Below are positions 28,309 through 36,044 of a stretch of DNA of 64,000 nt, piece by piece. The position numbers and the translations under genes are program-made. The DNA is from Psychroflexus torquis ATCC 700755. GTDB lineage: Bacteria > Bacteroidota > Bacteroidia > Flavobacteriales > Flavobacteriaceae. The first letter of the stretch is position 1. Each line of letters opens with the position of its first letter. The stretch spans positions 2,976,001 to 3,040,000 of the forward strand of contig NC_018721.1 of NCBI RefSeq assembly GCF_000153485.2, read 5' to 3'. The notes beneath the pieces are model-generated. The model saw nothing but the letters and a program-made list of their open reading frames with translations, searched no databases and was not told the DNA's origin.

Positions 28309-28787
28309 TTACGGAACTTGGGAATCTGCTTATGGATAATAGACTTGTGTAAGGCTACCGCATTAGGATTCGCTACAAGTCAAAGGGAAATATTCAATCG
28401 AAACAAGCGAGAGATAGTCCCGATAGGAATCGGGAGAAGTTGAAAGCAGAGGCGGACTCATTCGTAGTAGTGTTGATCCAGATAGCTGCTGGGAGTGTAA
28501 TGGAACTGGAGCAAAGGGATGGGCTAATTTTTATTTACAATTTGCCAACTTGCAAAAGGAAGAGCTTATTTTCGTAAATTAAATTAGAAGAGCCCCAGAC
28601 AAAAACGGGGCAGGCTGTGTGAGGGGAGACTTTCAAGCACGGTGGTGTACTGAGCCTGTCTGTCGTGCCTTGGCAGGCAGACCTGCCGAAGTGTTCTGCG
28701 AGAGGCTTGGGGTGAAATTCCCCTTGTCTACTCGACCAGTAACCGTTGTGCTGCATCCTAACAGACAGTTGCAACTCAATGAAATAA

Positions 28788-29264
28788 ATGGATAAAAGAA
28801 AAAACATATTTGCAATTTTAATATCACCTGTGATTGGAGAAATATCATTTTTGATTTTGTTTTTTATAATTACACTAGTTGATAATGTTTTTCCGAAAGA
28901 AATGGATGGACCAATGATTGGAGATAGAATTTTGTATTATTTCTTCTTTCCAATTTTATTCGTTGGAGCATTGATTTTTCAAATAATTATTCTTGAACCA
29001 ATATTTCGTAGATATAGAAAAAGGAATGAATTGAATAAATCATTAATAAAAAAGATATGTATAATTAGCATACTTAGTTTTTCAATTCTTTTTAGTTTAC
29101 CTATGACCTTTGCATCAATATTTGGCAATGTTCAGTTTGAAGTTGTTGGAATTATGACTGAGTTTTTTGTGGCACTTGCTATTTGGTCATCTTATTTTAT
29201 ACCGAATATGTTATCATATTATTTATTTTATATTAAACAAACTGAAATGATAAAAAGAGATTGA
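28788..29264 (+). CDS. small integral membrane protein
   Basis: The protein is 158 aa with four hydrophobic segments (about residues 6-32, 47-68, 90-115 and 122-150) and short charged loops; the C-terminus is cytoplasmic-looking (KQTEMIKRD). Family not recognised. The stop overlaps the start of the next gene by 4 bp (frame -1), so the two are coupled. 5' core GTTGTGCTGCA (28745) and 3' core CAGCAC (29556) make a two-gene cassette. Confidence 0.7.
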   Translation: MDKRKNIFAILISPVIGEISFLILFFIITLVDNVFPKEMDGPMIGDRILYYFFFPILFVGALIFQIIILEPIFRRYRKRNELNKSLIKKICIISILSFSILFSLPMTFASIFGNVQFEVVGIMTEFFVALAIWSSYFIPNMLSYYLFYIKQTEMIKRD

Positions 29265-29536
29265 AAATGCCAAAATCGAAATTAATATATCAAGCAAATC
29301 AAGAAGTTATAGGTAAACATTTGCAATCAAAAGAATGGGTGATGTATTCTGGTAAATTGACTATTTACGATAGAAAAACTAATCCCGTTATTCTTAGACT
29401 TAAAAGTGAAATATACGAGACTTTTATAGGTGAATTTATGGAAGAAAAAAAAGAATTTAAAGGAAATAATGTGTCTGATGTATATGGCAAGTTGGCAAAA
29501 TGGTATTATAATAATGGAATAATTTTTCAAAATTAG
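29261..29536 (+). CDS. small hypothetical protein
   Basis: The protein is 91 aa, basic, soluble. It overlaps the membrane protein by 4 bp (ATGAAA... starting at 29261), or could start at MPKSK two codons later. KEWVMYSGKLTIYDRKTNPV suggests a small beta domain. Function unknown; the overlap suggests it works with the membrane protein. Confidence 0.65.
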   Translation: MKMPKSKLIYQANQEVIGKHLQSKEWVMYSGKLTIYDRKTNPVILRLKSEIYETFIGEFMEEKKEFKGNNVSDVYGKLAKWYYNNGIIFQN

Positions 29537-29555
29537 AGAAAAAATAAAAGTAAGA

Positions 29556-29693
29556 CAGCACCATGATACATATAGTTTATGGCAAGTGAAGTGCTAAATA
29601 TGAGTGATTTAACAATAAATAAACATTGGTGTGAGTTGAAAGATTTGTGTTTCAAAACCGCCACAAAACCATTTACTTAATGTTAGCCATAAG
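29556..29693 (+). repeat. attC-like site 10 (short type)
   Basis: Core CAGCACCATG (29556-29565), arm ATAGTTTATGGC; opposite side AACCATTTACTTAAT and core GTTAGCCATAAG (29682-29693). 138 bp, the size of a classical attC site. Confidence 0.6.
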
Positions 29694-29769
29694 TAAAACA
29701 GTACGTGTGAAATATTATTATTAAACATGTATTTTATTTATTTTACTACCTCCGTGAAAATAATTCGTT

Positions 29770-30021
29770 ATGAATACTAAATTAACATTAACAATAGAAA
29801 GGGAAATCATTGAAAGAGCAAAAAAATATGCGAAAGAAAAAAATCGTAGCCTCTCTGATTTAATTGAAAACTATCTAAAAATATTAACCAAGGAAGAACA
29901 CATACAAAAAGAGAAAATGCTTAATCCAGTTGTGAAATCTCTAAAAGGATCTTTTAAAACGTCTAAAAAATTAGATTACAAAAAAGAACTTAACAATAGG
30001 TTAGAAGAAAAATATTTATAA
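29770..30021 (+). CDS. ribbon-helix-helix antitoxin (DUF6364-like)
   Basis: The protein is 83 aa. The first 45 residues (MNTKLTLTIEREIIERAKKY, then AKEKNRSLSDLIENYL) are a typical RHH DNA-binding domain that dimerises and represses its own promoter. The rest is a charged tail that would neutralise the toxin. It ends at 30021 and the toxin starts at 30022 with no gap, so they are coupled. The pair lies between GTTAGCCATAAG (29682) and GTAGCTAAC (30437). Confidence 0.85.
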   Translation: MNTKLTLTIEREIIERAKKYAKEKNRSLSDLIENYLKILTKEEHIQKEKMLNPVVKSLKGSFKTSKKLDYKKELNNRLEEKYL

Positions 30022-30444
30022 ATGGATAATGTTTTAATTGATACTGATGTCATATTGGATTTTTTCTTTGATCGCAAACCATTTTCTGACTTTGCTACTC
30101 AAGTTCTTAATCTCTGTGAGGAAAAAAAATTAAATGGGTTTGCAACGCCTGTTATAATCTCAAATGTCTATTATTTACTTCGAAAAATTGGAAAACACGA
30201 AATTATAGTTGAAAAGATTAAGCAGCTGTTGACAATTATTGACATCCTAGAAATGGATAAAAATGTTGTTCTAAATGCTCTCAATTCTGATTTTAAAGAT
30301 TTCGAAGATGCATTGCAAAATTTCTCCACAATTGAAAATGGAAGAGCTCAGATTATATTAACCAGAAACATAAAAGACTTTAAAAAAAGTAAACTGGCTA
30401 TAATGACACCAGAAACTTATTTGAAAGGCACTGCCTGTAGCTAA
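30022..30444 (+). CDS. PIN-domain toxin (VapC-like)
   Basis: The protein is 140 aa with the PIN-domain acidic residues: D8 (VLIDTDVILD), then E, then DFEDALQ and a late Asp in ILTRNIKDF. PIN toxins are Mg2+-dependent RNases that cut tRNA or rRNA when freed from the antitoxin. It is immediately downstream of an RHH antitoxin. The stop codon TAA (30442-30444) lies inside the core GTAGCTAAC, so the last residues (CS) are encoded by the recombination site. Confidence 0.85.
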   Translation: MDNVLIDTDVILDFFFDRKPFSDFATQVLNLCEEKKLNGFATPVIISNVYYLLRKIGKHEIIVEKIKQLLTIIDILEMDKNVVLNALNSDFKDFEDALQNFSTIENGRAQIILTRNIKDFKKSKLAIMTPETYLKGTACS

Positions 30445-30820
30445 CAAAGCATATTAAAAATACGGCTATATTTTAACTTGCATTAAGTTTCGTACAAATA
30501 ATTAACTTTCTTTAATTCTGAATAATCTGAACTCGCTTTCCTTGCTGCCCGCCCGCCAGAATGAATTGTCGGGTAGGTACAGAAAGCCAGCCCGACAAGT
30601 CATTCTGGCGGGGTACGTTCGGGTGGGTTCGCAGACGACTCAGTTATTTGGAGGAAAGAAGATATTGTTCGCATTCGCCGCTTCAAGCCGCACGGCTCCG
30701 CCAAGCCCTACTTTTCATTAACAAACTCATTACCATACATTACATTTAATTATGAAACTAACTTAAAAATAAATAACAAGAAAAGTCTATAACTGAATAA
30801 CGAATGACTAAATCTAAAAC
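30437..30820 (+). repeat. attC-like site 11, with GC-rich inverted repeat
   Basis: Core GTAGCTAAC, arm AAAGCATATTAAAAATACGGC. The opposite core is unclear. The 384 bp before the next gene contain the strong hairpin at 30552-30612 and a GC-rich stretch (CATTCGCCGCTTCAAGCC...). No gene. Confidence 0.45.
30552..30612. repeat. 22-bp inverted repeat, strong hairpin
   Basis: Left arm CCCGCCAGAATGAATTGTCGGG (30552-30573, 22 bp; first part CCCGCCAGAATGA) and right arm 30591-30612 (CCCGACAAGTCATTCTGGCG at its start) are reverse complements with one mismatch, separated by 17 bp. GC content is far above the surroundings. No T tract on either side, so not a standard terminator. Confidence 0.75.
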
Positions 30821-30827
30821 ATAACCT

Positions 30828-31252
30828 TTGATCGGAAAAAGAATAATTGCAGGTTTAGTAGATTATACATTTATTTATGGATTTCTATTTATTTACATTT
30901 ATGCTTTTAGAGAACCGAATGAATCAGGTGGTTATAGTGTGAATGGAATTCCAAGCCTAGTCCCGATTTTATTTTGGGCGATAATGACAATTGGAATTGA
31001 ACAATTAATGGGCAAAACGCTTGGGAATTCACTTTTTGATTTAAAACCGATTCCATTCAAAAAACCTCAAATTCAACTTTTAAGGGATCGAATAAAAACC
31101 TGTCATTTGGGCAATCTTTCAAAAGACATTTACTTGCTCCGATTGATATGTTTCTCTTTGGTCTAATTGGAATTTTAACGATTAAGAACTCTGAGAAAAA
31201 CCAAAGACTAGGGGATATGTGGGCGAAAACTAGTGTTGTAAAAAACATCTGA
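30828..31252 (+). pseudogene. RDD-family membrane protein, frameshifted
   Basis: A TTG start (30828) opens IGKRIIAGLVDYTFIYGFLF, the first RDD membrane segment with the Arg and Asp of the family name, followed by a second segment (VPILFWAIMTIGIEQLMG). Around 31060-31085 the frame shifts by one; the other frame gives SFKRHLLAPIDMFLFGLIG, a third segment, and QRLGDMWAKTSVV, the usual RDD ending, to a TGA at 31250-31252. About 140 aa if restored. An alternative 112-aa ending in the first frame is not protein-like. Confidence 0.7.
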
Positions 31253-31309
31253 ATTCAAAAAAGCTGAATAGAAAAAACGTACGGTGACATTGCAAAAAAA
31301 CAACGGTGG

Positions 31310-31481
31310 AACTATGTGTTGGCAAATAGTCGTTGCATTAGAATCTTGAATGCAGCATTTTTGGTGGCTAAATAAAAGTCCCTTGGGTAAAGTATACAAA
31401 AGTGTTAGTTTAGTTGAAAATAAAACAATGCCTTTAATAGATTTATCCTATGCTGAATATTTGAATAGGGTTTATAATGAT
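31310..31481 (+). repeat. conserved 3' block, copy 3
   Basis: GTGTTGGCAAATAGTCGTTG ... GAATAGGGTTTATAATGAT, ending directly at the core ATTGGCG (31482-31488). No IS110 relic in this spacer. Confidence 0.75.
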
Positions 31482-31524
31482 ATTGGCGTTAATTTTGCCT
31501 ATACTAATCTAAAATAGAATAAAA

Positions 31525-32244
31525 TTGAGAAAATTACTACTTGTACTACTAACGATCGGAATAATAAGTTGCAACTCGACTAAAAAAGAATCTAATTCAA
31601 AAGGAGAATACTCTGATATAAAAATTGTTGGAGCAATGAAAAGCGTAATGTGGAAAGGTGAATTAGGGAGTAAAATTGAATTAGACGCCATTTTGAACAA
31701 GAATGGACTCTATGGAATTGGACCTGTAAGCTATTTGGCGGGTGAATTACTAATAAACGACGGACAGAGTTACATATCGAAAGTAACTTCTGATTCTACA
31801 ATGACAGTTGAGAAAAGTTTTGACATATCTGCACCTTTCTTTGTATATGCCAATGTAGGTGAATGGAACGAATTTGAATTACCATCAAATATTATATCAG
31901 TCCAAGATTTGGAAAAATTTATCGACGAAAAAACGACGAAACGCAAGCGACCATTTGTTTTTAAATTAAAAGGAGAAGTTTCAACAGCTATTATTCATTC
32001 TCAAAACTTACCAGAAGGAACCAAGGTCTCTTCACCAGACGATGCACATCAGGGACAAGTTAATTATAATTTGACCGAAGAAGAGTCTGAAATAGTTGGA
32101 TTTTTCTCAACAGAGCATCAAGGAGTTTTTACACATCACGACTCATTTGTCCATATGCATTTAATAACTAAGGATGAAGATAAGATGGGGCATTTAGACG
32201 AATTGGAAATTGGTAATATGAAACTATATCTGCCTAAAAAATAA
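31525..32244 (+). CDS. acetolactate decarboxylase-like lipoprotein
   Basis: The protein is 239 aa with a TTG start and a lipoprotein signal (LLVLLTIGIISCNS, lipid Cys 16). The body matches the alpha-acetolactate decarboxylase fold: GIGPVSYLAGELLINDG, PFFVYANVGEW, then the zinc site HHDSFVHMH (about residues 208-216) and KMGHLDELEI. Acetolactate decarboxylases make acetoin in the cytoplasm, so a lipidated, exported member probably acts on another substrate. Flanked by ATTGGCG (31482) and CGCCAATAAC (32252), exact 7-bp complements. Confidence 0.8.
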   Translation: MRKLLLVLLTIGIISCNSTKKESNSKGEYSDIKIVGAMKSVMWKGELGSKIELDAILNKNGLYGIGPVSYLAGELLINDGQSYISKVTSDSTMTVEKSFDISAPFFVYANVGEWNEFELPSNIISVQDLEKFIDEKTTKRKRPFVFKLKGEVSTAIIHSQNLPEGTKVSSPDDAHQGQVNYNLTEEESEIVGFFSTEHQGVFTHHDSFVHMHLITKDEDKMGHLDELEIGNMKLYLPKK

Positions 32245-32406
32245 AAACTACCGCCAATAACTAAAGATTCATGTGGTCGGTAGAGCTTGTGCCAAATTTT
32301 TAGTAACTCAACATGAATGCCCAGATCAATCGGGGTCGACTGAACCGATTGTCTGTCGATTATTCTTTGGGGATTAGTGGGTTTTCGGGATGGTTTATCT
32401 GGGTAA

Positions 32407-32614
32407 TACCAAATTAAACCAATAATGTCGCAATAAATCGTTTTACCGATACGAATTCGGCACAGGCTTTTTTCGCCTGCTTTTCATCAAAAATAATTAC
32501 CGTAGCTAAGGCTATGCTAGTTATTTTTGATTTCAATCAATCAAAAAACCTGTGCTGAGCAACGTCGTAGCATAATTCAATTTATTCATACGGCATTATA
32601 AATATAATTTGGTA
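32407..32614 (+). repeat. TACCAAATTAAACC MITE, 208-bp copy
   Basis: Flanked by TAA on both sides; the otherwise nearly identical site at 36045-36290 has the empty sequence GGGTAAGACCAG at this point, which proves insertion with a 3-bp TAA duplication. Opposite orientation to the copy at 60917. Confidence 0.85.
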
Positions 32615-32739
32615 TAAGACGAGTACTTGTTTCTTTATTGTGTAGTTCATGACCACTTAAGCTTATTCAAATTTAATTTGGTAGAAGTAGACTAGGCATC
32701 AAACTTTGTTCTGGTCAGGCTGTTGCTAATAGTGCAAAA

Positions 32740-32874
32740 AAAGTGGCATTAAACCAAAAAAAAAGCCTCTTGGATAAATTATACAAAAGTGTTAGTTTAG
32801 TTGAAAATATAAAAAACAGCTCCCTAAATAGAAATATATTCTATACTGAAGATTCAAATAGGGGTTATGCGGTT
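32740..32874 (+). repeat. conserved 3' block, copy 4
   Basis: AAAAGTGTTAGTTTAGTTG ... CTATACTGAAGATTCAAATA, then GGGGTTATGCGGTT before the core. Confidence 0.7.
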
Positions 32875-32901
32875 GTTAGCTATCATTTAAAATAAACATT
32901 C

Positions 32902-33600
32902 GTGAAAAAATTTAAAGTAAAAAATTGGAAAAAGCGTGGGTTTGAATTTCTATCAATTTTTATTGCTGTAATTTCTGCTTTTGCACTAAACAGCTGGAAT
33001 GAAGATAGACGAGACGATAATTCTGGAAATAAAATTTTAATAGAAATAGCAAATGGACTAGAGAAAGACATTGAGGATATTAACCATAATATAGGTGGAC
33101 ACAAATATGGAATTTCAGCTTGTGTATATTTCAGAGACTTATTGCTTGATAAAGAAATTAACAGCGATTCTTTAATGTACCATTATTTAAATTTGACAAG
33201 AGATTTTGTTTCTATACAAAATGTAGCTGGTTACGAAACTTTGAAATCGCAAGGATTGGAGTTGATAAAAAATGATAGTTTGCGTCTTAAAATAATTTCT
33301 CTTTATGAATATGACTTTAATACTTTGAGAAAATTAGAAGAAGAATATTCAGAAATGCAATTCCAAGAAAGTTATTTTAAAGAAATCAATAATGATTTTG
33401 CACCAAATTTTAAGTTCAATGAAAATGGGAACATTACTGGAATTGATCTGCCAATTAAAATCTCGGAGGATAGAAAGAAAATTTTACTGCTGTATTTATG
33501 GAAAATTCAAACGAATAGAATTTTCATTTTAAAATATTATTCTGACATTGAAAGAAAAATAATAGCAATTCAAAAACATATTATGGCAGAAAAACGATAG
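32902..33600 (+). CDS. membrane-anchored protein, DUF6090-like
   Basis: The protein is 232 aa, GTG start. A basic N-terminus (KKFKVKNWKKRG) precedes one membrane segment (FLSIFIAVISAFALNSW), then a long helical domain (about 45-230) rich in Leu, Ile, Glu and Lys. The pattern basic-TM-NSWNEDRRD matches a family common in Flavobacteriaceae (DUF6090-like, moderate certainty). Function unknown. The stop TAG (33598-33600) lies in the core GATAGCCATC, which pairs with GTTAGCTATC (32875). Confidence 0.75.
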   Translation: MKKFKVKNWKKRGFEFLSIFIAVISAFALNSWNEDRRDDNSGNKILIEIANGLEKDIEDINHNIGGHKYGISACVYFRDLLLDKEINSDSLMYHYLNLTRDFVSIQNVAGYETLKSQGLELIKNDSLRLKIISLYEYDFNTLRKLEEEYSEMQFQESYFKEINNDFAPNFKFNENGNITGIDLPIKISEDRKKILLLYLWKIQTNRIFILKYYSDIERKIIAIQKHIMAEKR

Positions 33601-33644
33601 CCATCAAAGAACTGAAGCAAATAATAATACTTTTCTTCATTATT

Positions 33645-33720
33645 TTTTGACACTATTTATCTAGGCTTGCAGATGTATAAACTGGATCTGTAAGTTTTTT
33701 TTGCTTATCATTCAATTACT
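33645..33720 (+). repeat. conserved 5' block, copy 1
   Basis: TTTGACACTATTTATCTAGG followed by TATAAACTGGATCTGTAAG. Four further copies at about 37950, 39540, 42150 and 43740, each shortly after a gene stop. Confidence 0.75.
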
Positions 33721-33949
33721 TAACCACAAGAACTGAAACTATGTTTTATCATTGGGCAGGGCTGTTTTACTATAGCAAATGTTTGTTTTAACGGCTTATT
33801 TTAGTCCGCCATTAGTACAAGTTTTTTCCTTTGGTATAAAACGTACTTAAAGCTCTACAAGCTTTTAGATATTTACTGGTGTTAAACCTACATATGAATA
33901 ATAAATTTTGTAGGTTTTGATTTCTTATTATACTGATGCGGCTACGTCC

Positions 33950-34210
33950 ATTTACACTGTTTTTTCTTTCTCTAATAACAGGTCCCCTAGACCTTCATAA
34001 CTCATTTCCAGTTGTAAAACGGTTAAAGCCATCTGTTGGATACTTCAGTTCGTTTTAGGCCAGTGATATCGGAGTCTTTGTGCCTGACATTTCGGATCAA
34101 AGCTAATACTTACGGTTTGATCTGTGCCAGTTGCTCTTGTGTTGGCGTTAAAGCGTATGGTTTTGTAACAGTGGTAAGGTTTTGATGCTCTTGTTTGATA
34201 ATTATTAATA
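33950..34210 (-). pseudogene. IS110-family transposase fragment
   Basis: Same relic as in sites 3 and 7 with an internal extra segment (34035-34165) beginning TTCAGTTCGTTTTAGGCC, also present at 38375. Frame lost. Confidence 0.6.
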
Positions 34211-34369
34211 GGATGTTTTTTAAGGTTTTTATCTCCTTTTGAATATGTTTCAAACTGCTTTCCAAATAGGGGAGTGCCTTAATTCTACTCGTTATTTTTG
34301 AAAATAATTATTAACATGAAGATGATCAAAACCCGCGTTTGATTTATAATGAAAAAGAATAAGCCAATA

Positions 34370-34535
34370 GTGTTGGCAAACAATCGTCGCATTATAATCT
34401 TAAATGCAGCAATTTTAGTGGTGAATTAAAAGTCTCTTGGATAAAGTATACAAAAGTGTTAGTTTAGTTGACAGTAAAAACAAAACCTTTAATAGACACA
34501 TATCTTATACTGAAGATTTAAATAGGGGTAATACG
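34370..34535 (+). repeat. conserved 3' block, copy 5
   Basis: GTGTTGGCAAACAATCGTCG ... ACTGAAGATTTAAATAGGGG. Confidence 0.75.
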
Positions 34536-34558
34536 GATGATGTAAACAATTTGACAAA

Positions 34559-35140
34559 ATGAAATCAAGAATACTATTTTTACTATCATTAACAATCCTT
34601 TTTTCTTGTTCTACAACCAAGGAAATTAAAGAAAATGGAACTAGTGTAAGTCAACTAAACGGAATTACAAAAGAATTCTATGAAAATGGAGATTTAAAAG
34701 TTAATTGGAACTACAAAAACAACCAATTGAATGGAATTTCAGAAGAATATCACAAAAACGGAACTTACTCTAAATGGAATTATGAGAAGGGACAAATTAT
34801 TGAAGGAAAATCCTATTTTAAAAGTGGTAAACTCCTTCAAGAATACACTTTTAAAAACGGAACAAGAGACGGAACGGCAATCAGATATTATGAAACTGGA
34901 GAAAAAGAAACGATCTGGGAATTCGAAAATGACATTCTAATCAGCGGAATCGCATATTATCCTACTGGAGAAAAATGGACTGACTTTGAATATAAGAATG
35001 GAATTCCAGCAGGAATATCTACTGAATATTATAAAAGCGGGAAAAAGAAAATTGAGTGGAATTACAAAAATGGAGAGTTAAGCGGAGAGTCAATTGAATA
35101 TTTTGAAAATGGGATTGTAAAAAAAATTCTCAACTATTAA
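34559..35140 (+). CDS. YwqK/MORN-repeat lipoprotein
   Basis: The protein is 193 aa with a lipoprotein signal (LFLLSLTILFSCSTT, lipid Cys 16). The rest is seven or eight repeats of about 20-23 residues of the form EFYENGDLKVNWNYKNNQLN, the YwqK/MORN-like repeat named after a proposed antitoxin in B. subtilis. In Bacteroidota these are exported lipoproteins of unknown function. Flanked by TGATGTAAAC (34538) and GTTACAGCAT (35147), imperfect complements. It resembles the C-terminal half of the IS66-split gene at 12170, so two cassettes of this array carry the same family. Confidence 0.82.
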   Translation: MKSRILFLLSLTILFSCSTTKEIKENGTSVSQLNGITKEFYENGDLKVNWNYKNNQLNGISEEYHKNGTYSKWNYEKGQIIEGKSYFKSGKLLQEYTFKNGTRDGTAIRYYETGEKETIWEFENDILISGIAYYPTGEKWTDFEYKNGIPAGISTEYYKSGKKKIEWNYKNGELSGESIEYFENGIVKKILNY

Positions 35141-35146
35141 AAACTA

Positions 35147-35260
35147 GTTACAGCATGGTTTATAATTGATTTGGCAAGTACTTATCTGTAAAATTTCTTC
35201 GGAATTCTCTCTTGTCAATATTTGTTTACTTATCCATATAACCGACAATACAAACTACTT
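35147..35260 (+). repeat. attC-like site 14 (short type)
   Basis: GTTACAGCATGGTTTATAAT to CCATATAACCGACAATAC, about 114 bp. Shares TATAATTGATTTGGCAAGT with site 2. The leaving core does not visibly match the 3' core of the next gene. Confidence 0.45.
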
Positions 35261-35271
35261 TACTTACAATT

Positions 35272-36039
35272 ATGAAAAAGATTTTAATTTTATTAATAAT
35301 TTTATTCTCATTAGAAAATTATGGTCAAAACCATGCTTTTTATAATGACTACAGAAGTCATAAAAACATCATAGAGGGAACTTACTCCCAAAAAAGTACT
35401 TTAAAAACATATTTAGATTTGAAATTGCCAATTATTGATAATAATTCAAAATCTATAGAAATCAACAAAGATTTTGACTTTATCAAAATCAGCAAAAGTT
35501 CTGTAGTACTTTTTGATAGTCATAATGTTGAGATAATGAAACCTATTGGAAAAATTGAGAGAACAACTCAAGTGAAAATTGACTCAACTTTTTTTAAAGA
35601 AATCTATCGAGATTATTCAAAACCTTGGAGTACTTCATTCAATGTCTGGAATAAAATCACAATAAATGGAAAATCATATTATACCGATTATGACATTCAC
35701 GATTCACAAGATATTGAAGACATTAAACAATTAAATCAGAAAGTTTTAATTGTTGGACAAAATACTGGTTATGATTATTTATATCACATGGGTTATCCTG
35801 AATATTACTTTCTTTTATTTTTAGATAAGAGTAATGAAGTCATTTTTGAAAGTGAAATTTTGGATATAAGAATTGGCGATGAATTTGCAATGAAAGAGGA
35901 CTTTTTAAAAACAAATTGGAATGAAAAAACTGAAAATTTTGAAATTACTTTTTTCAAACAACTTGAAGCCGAAAGAAAGGAATTAGAAATTCATTGGAAT
36001 GGAAAAGAAATAAAAATAGAAACTACCGCCAATAACTAA
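35272..36039 (+). CDS. secreted hypothetical protein
   Basis: The protein is 255 aa with a cleavable signal peptide (ILILLIILFSLENYGQ). The mature part is beta-rich with many Lys, Ile and Asp. No family recognised. It is followed by CGCCAATAACTAAAGATTC (36030 onward), the same sequence that follows the acetolactate decarboxylase-like gene; the last codons (NYRQ... ending in ANN, GCC AAT AAC TAA) are encoded by this core, so the site supplies the stop. Confidence 0.7.
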   Translation: MKKILILLIILFSLENYGQNHAFYNDYRSHKNIIEGTYSQKSTLKTYLDLKLPIIDNNSKSIEINKDFDFIKISKSSVVLFDSHNVEIMKPIGKIERTTQVKIDSTFFKEIYRDYSKPWSTSFNVWNKITINGKSYYTDYDIHDSQDIEDIKQLNQKVLIVGQNTGYDYLYHMGYPEYYFLLFLDKSNEVIFESEILDIRIGDEFAMKEDFLKTNWNEKTENFEITFFKQLEAERKELEIHWNGKEIKIETTANN

Positions 36040-36044
36040 AGATT

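Larger units (their letters stand above)
27479..28736 (+). ncRNA. group II intron relic C with two MITEs
   Basis: 5' GTGTACC, 3' CTACTCGAC. 1258 nt including two MITEs (27530 and 28142). Compared with copy A it has extra palindromic inserts: CCTGCCTATGCTGGCAGG at about 27847, a GGGGCAGGC-type piece near 27888, and two inserts in domain V (about 28595-28615 and 28642-28692). Encodes no reverse transcriptase. It preserves the domain-I region lost from copy B. Confidence 0.68.
27293..28755 (+). repeat. attC-like site 9, split by group II intron C
   Basis: Core GAAAGCATAACAAC (27293-27306), arm GTATAAAAATAATAGGG; opposite arm ACACGCTACGTTTCATA (to 27478), intron, CAGTAACC and core GTTGTGCTGCA (28745-28755). 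Confidence 0.62.
32252..32884 (+). repeat. attC-like site 12 (long type, variant 2)
   Basis: Core CGCCAATAAC; variant 5' block TAAAGATTCATGTGGTCGG...ATGCCCAGATCAATCGGG (repeated at 36045), MITE (32407-32614), 3' block copy 4 (from about 32740), core GTTAGCTATC (32875-32884). No gene. Confidence 0.6.
33596..34547 (+). repeat. attC-like site 13 (long type)
   Basis: Core GATAGCCATC; 5' block with TTTTTTGACACTATTTATCT (33645) and TATAAACTGGATCTGTAAG; IS110 relic (33950-34210); 3' block (34370-34535); core TGATGTAAAC (34538-34547). 952 bp, no gene. Confidence 0.6.

Noticed and set aside
18702..28736. Retron or diversity-generating retroelement
   Set aside because: There is no reverse transcriptase in the window and no variable-repeat/template-repeat pair; the RNA features fit group II introns.
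30561..30749. 62-aa frame across the GC-rich inverted repeat
   Set aside because: Created by the palindrome and high GC; no protein-like pattern.
35222..36043. Matching core pair for the secreted protein at 35272
   Set aside because: CCGACAATAC before and CCGCCAATAAC after the gene are direct, not inverted, matches, so I did not count this unit among the supported cassettes.
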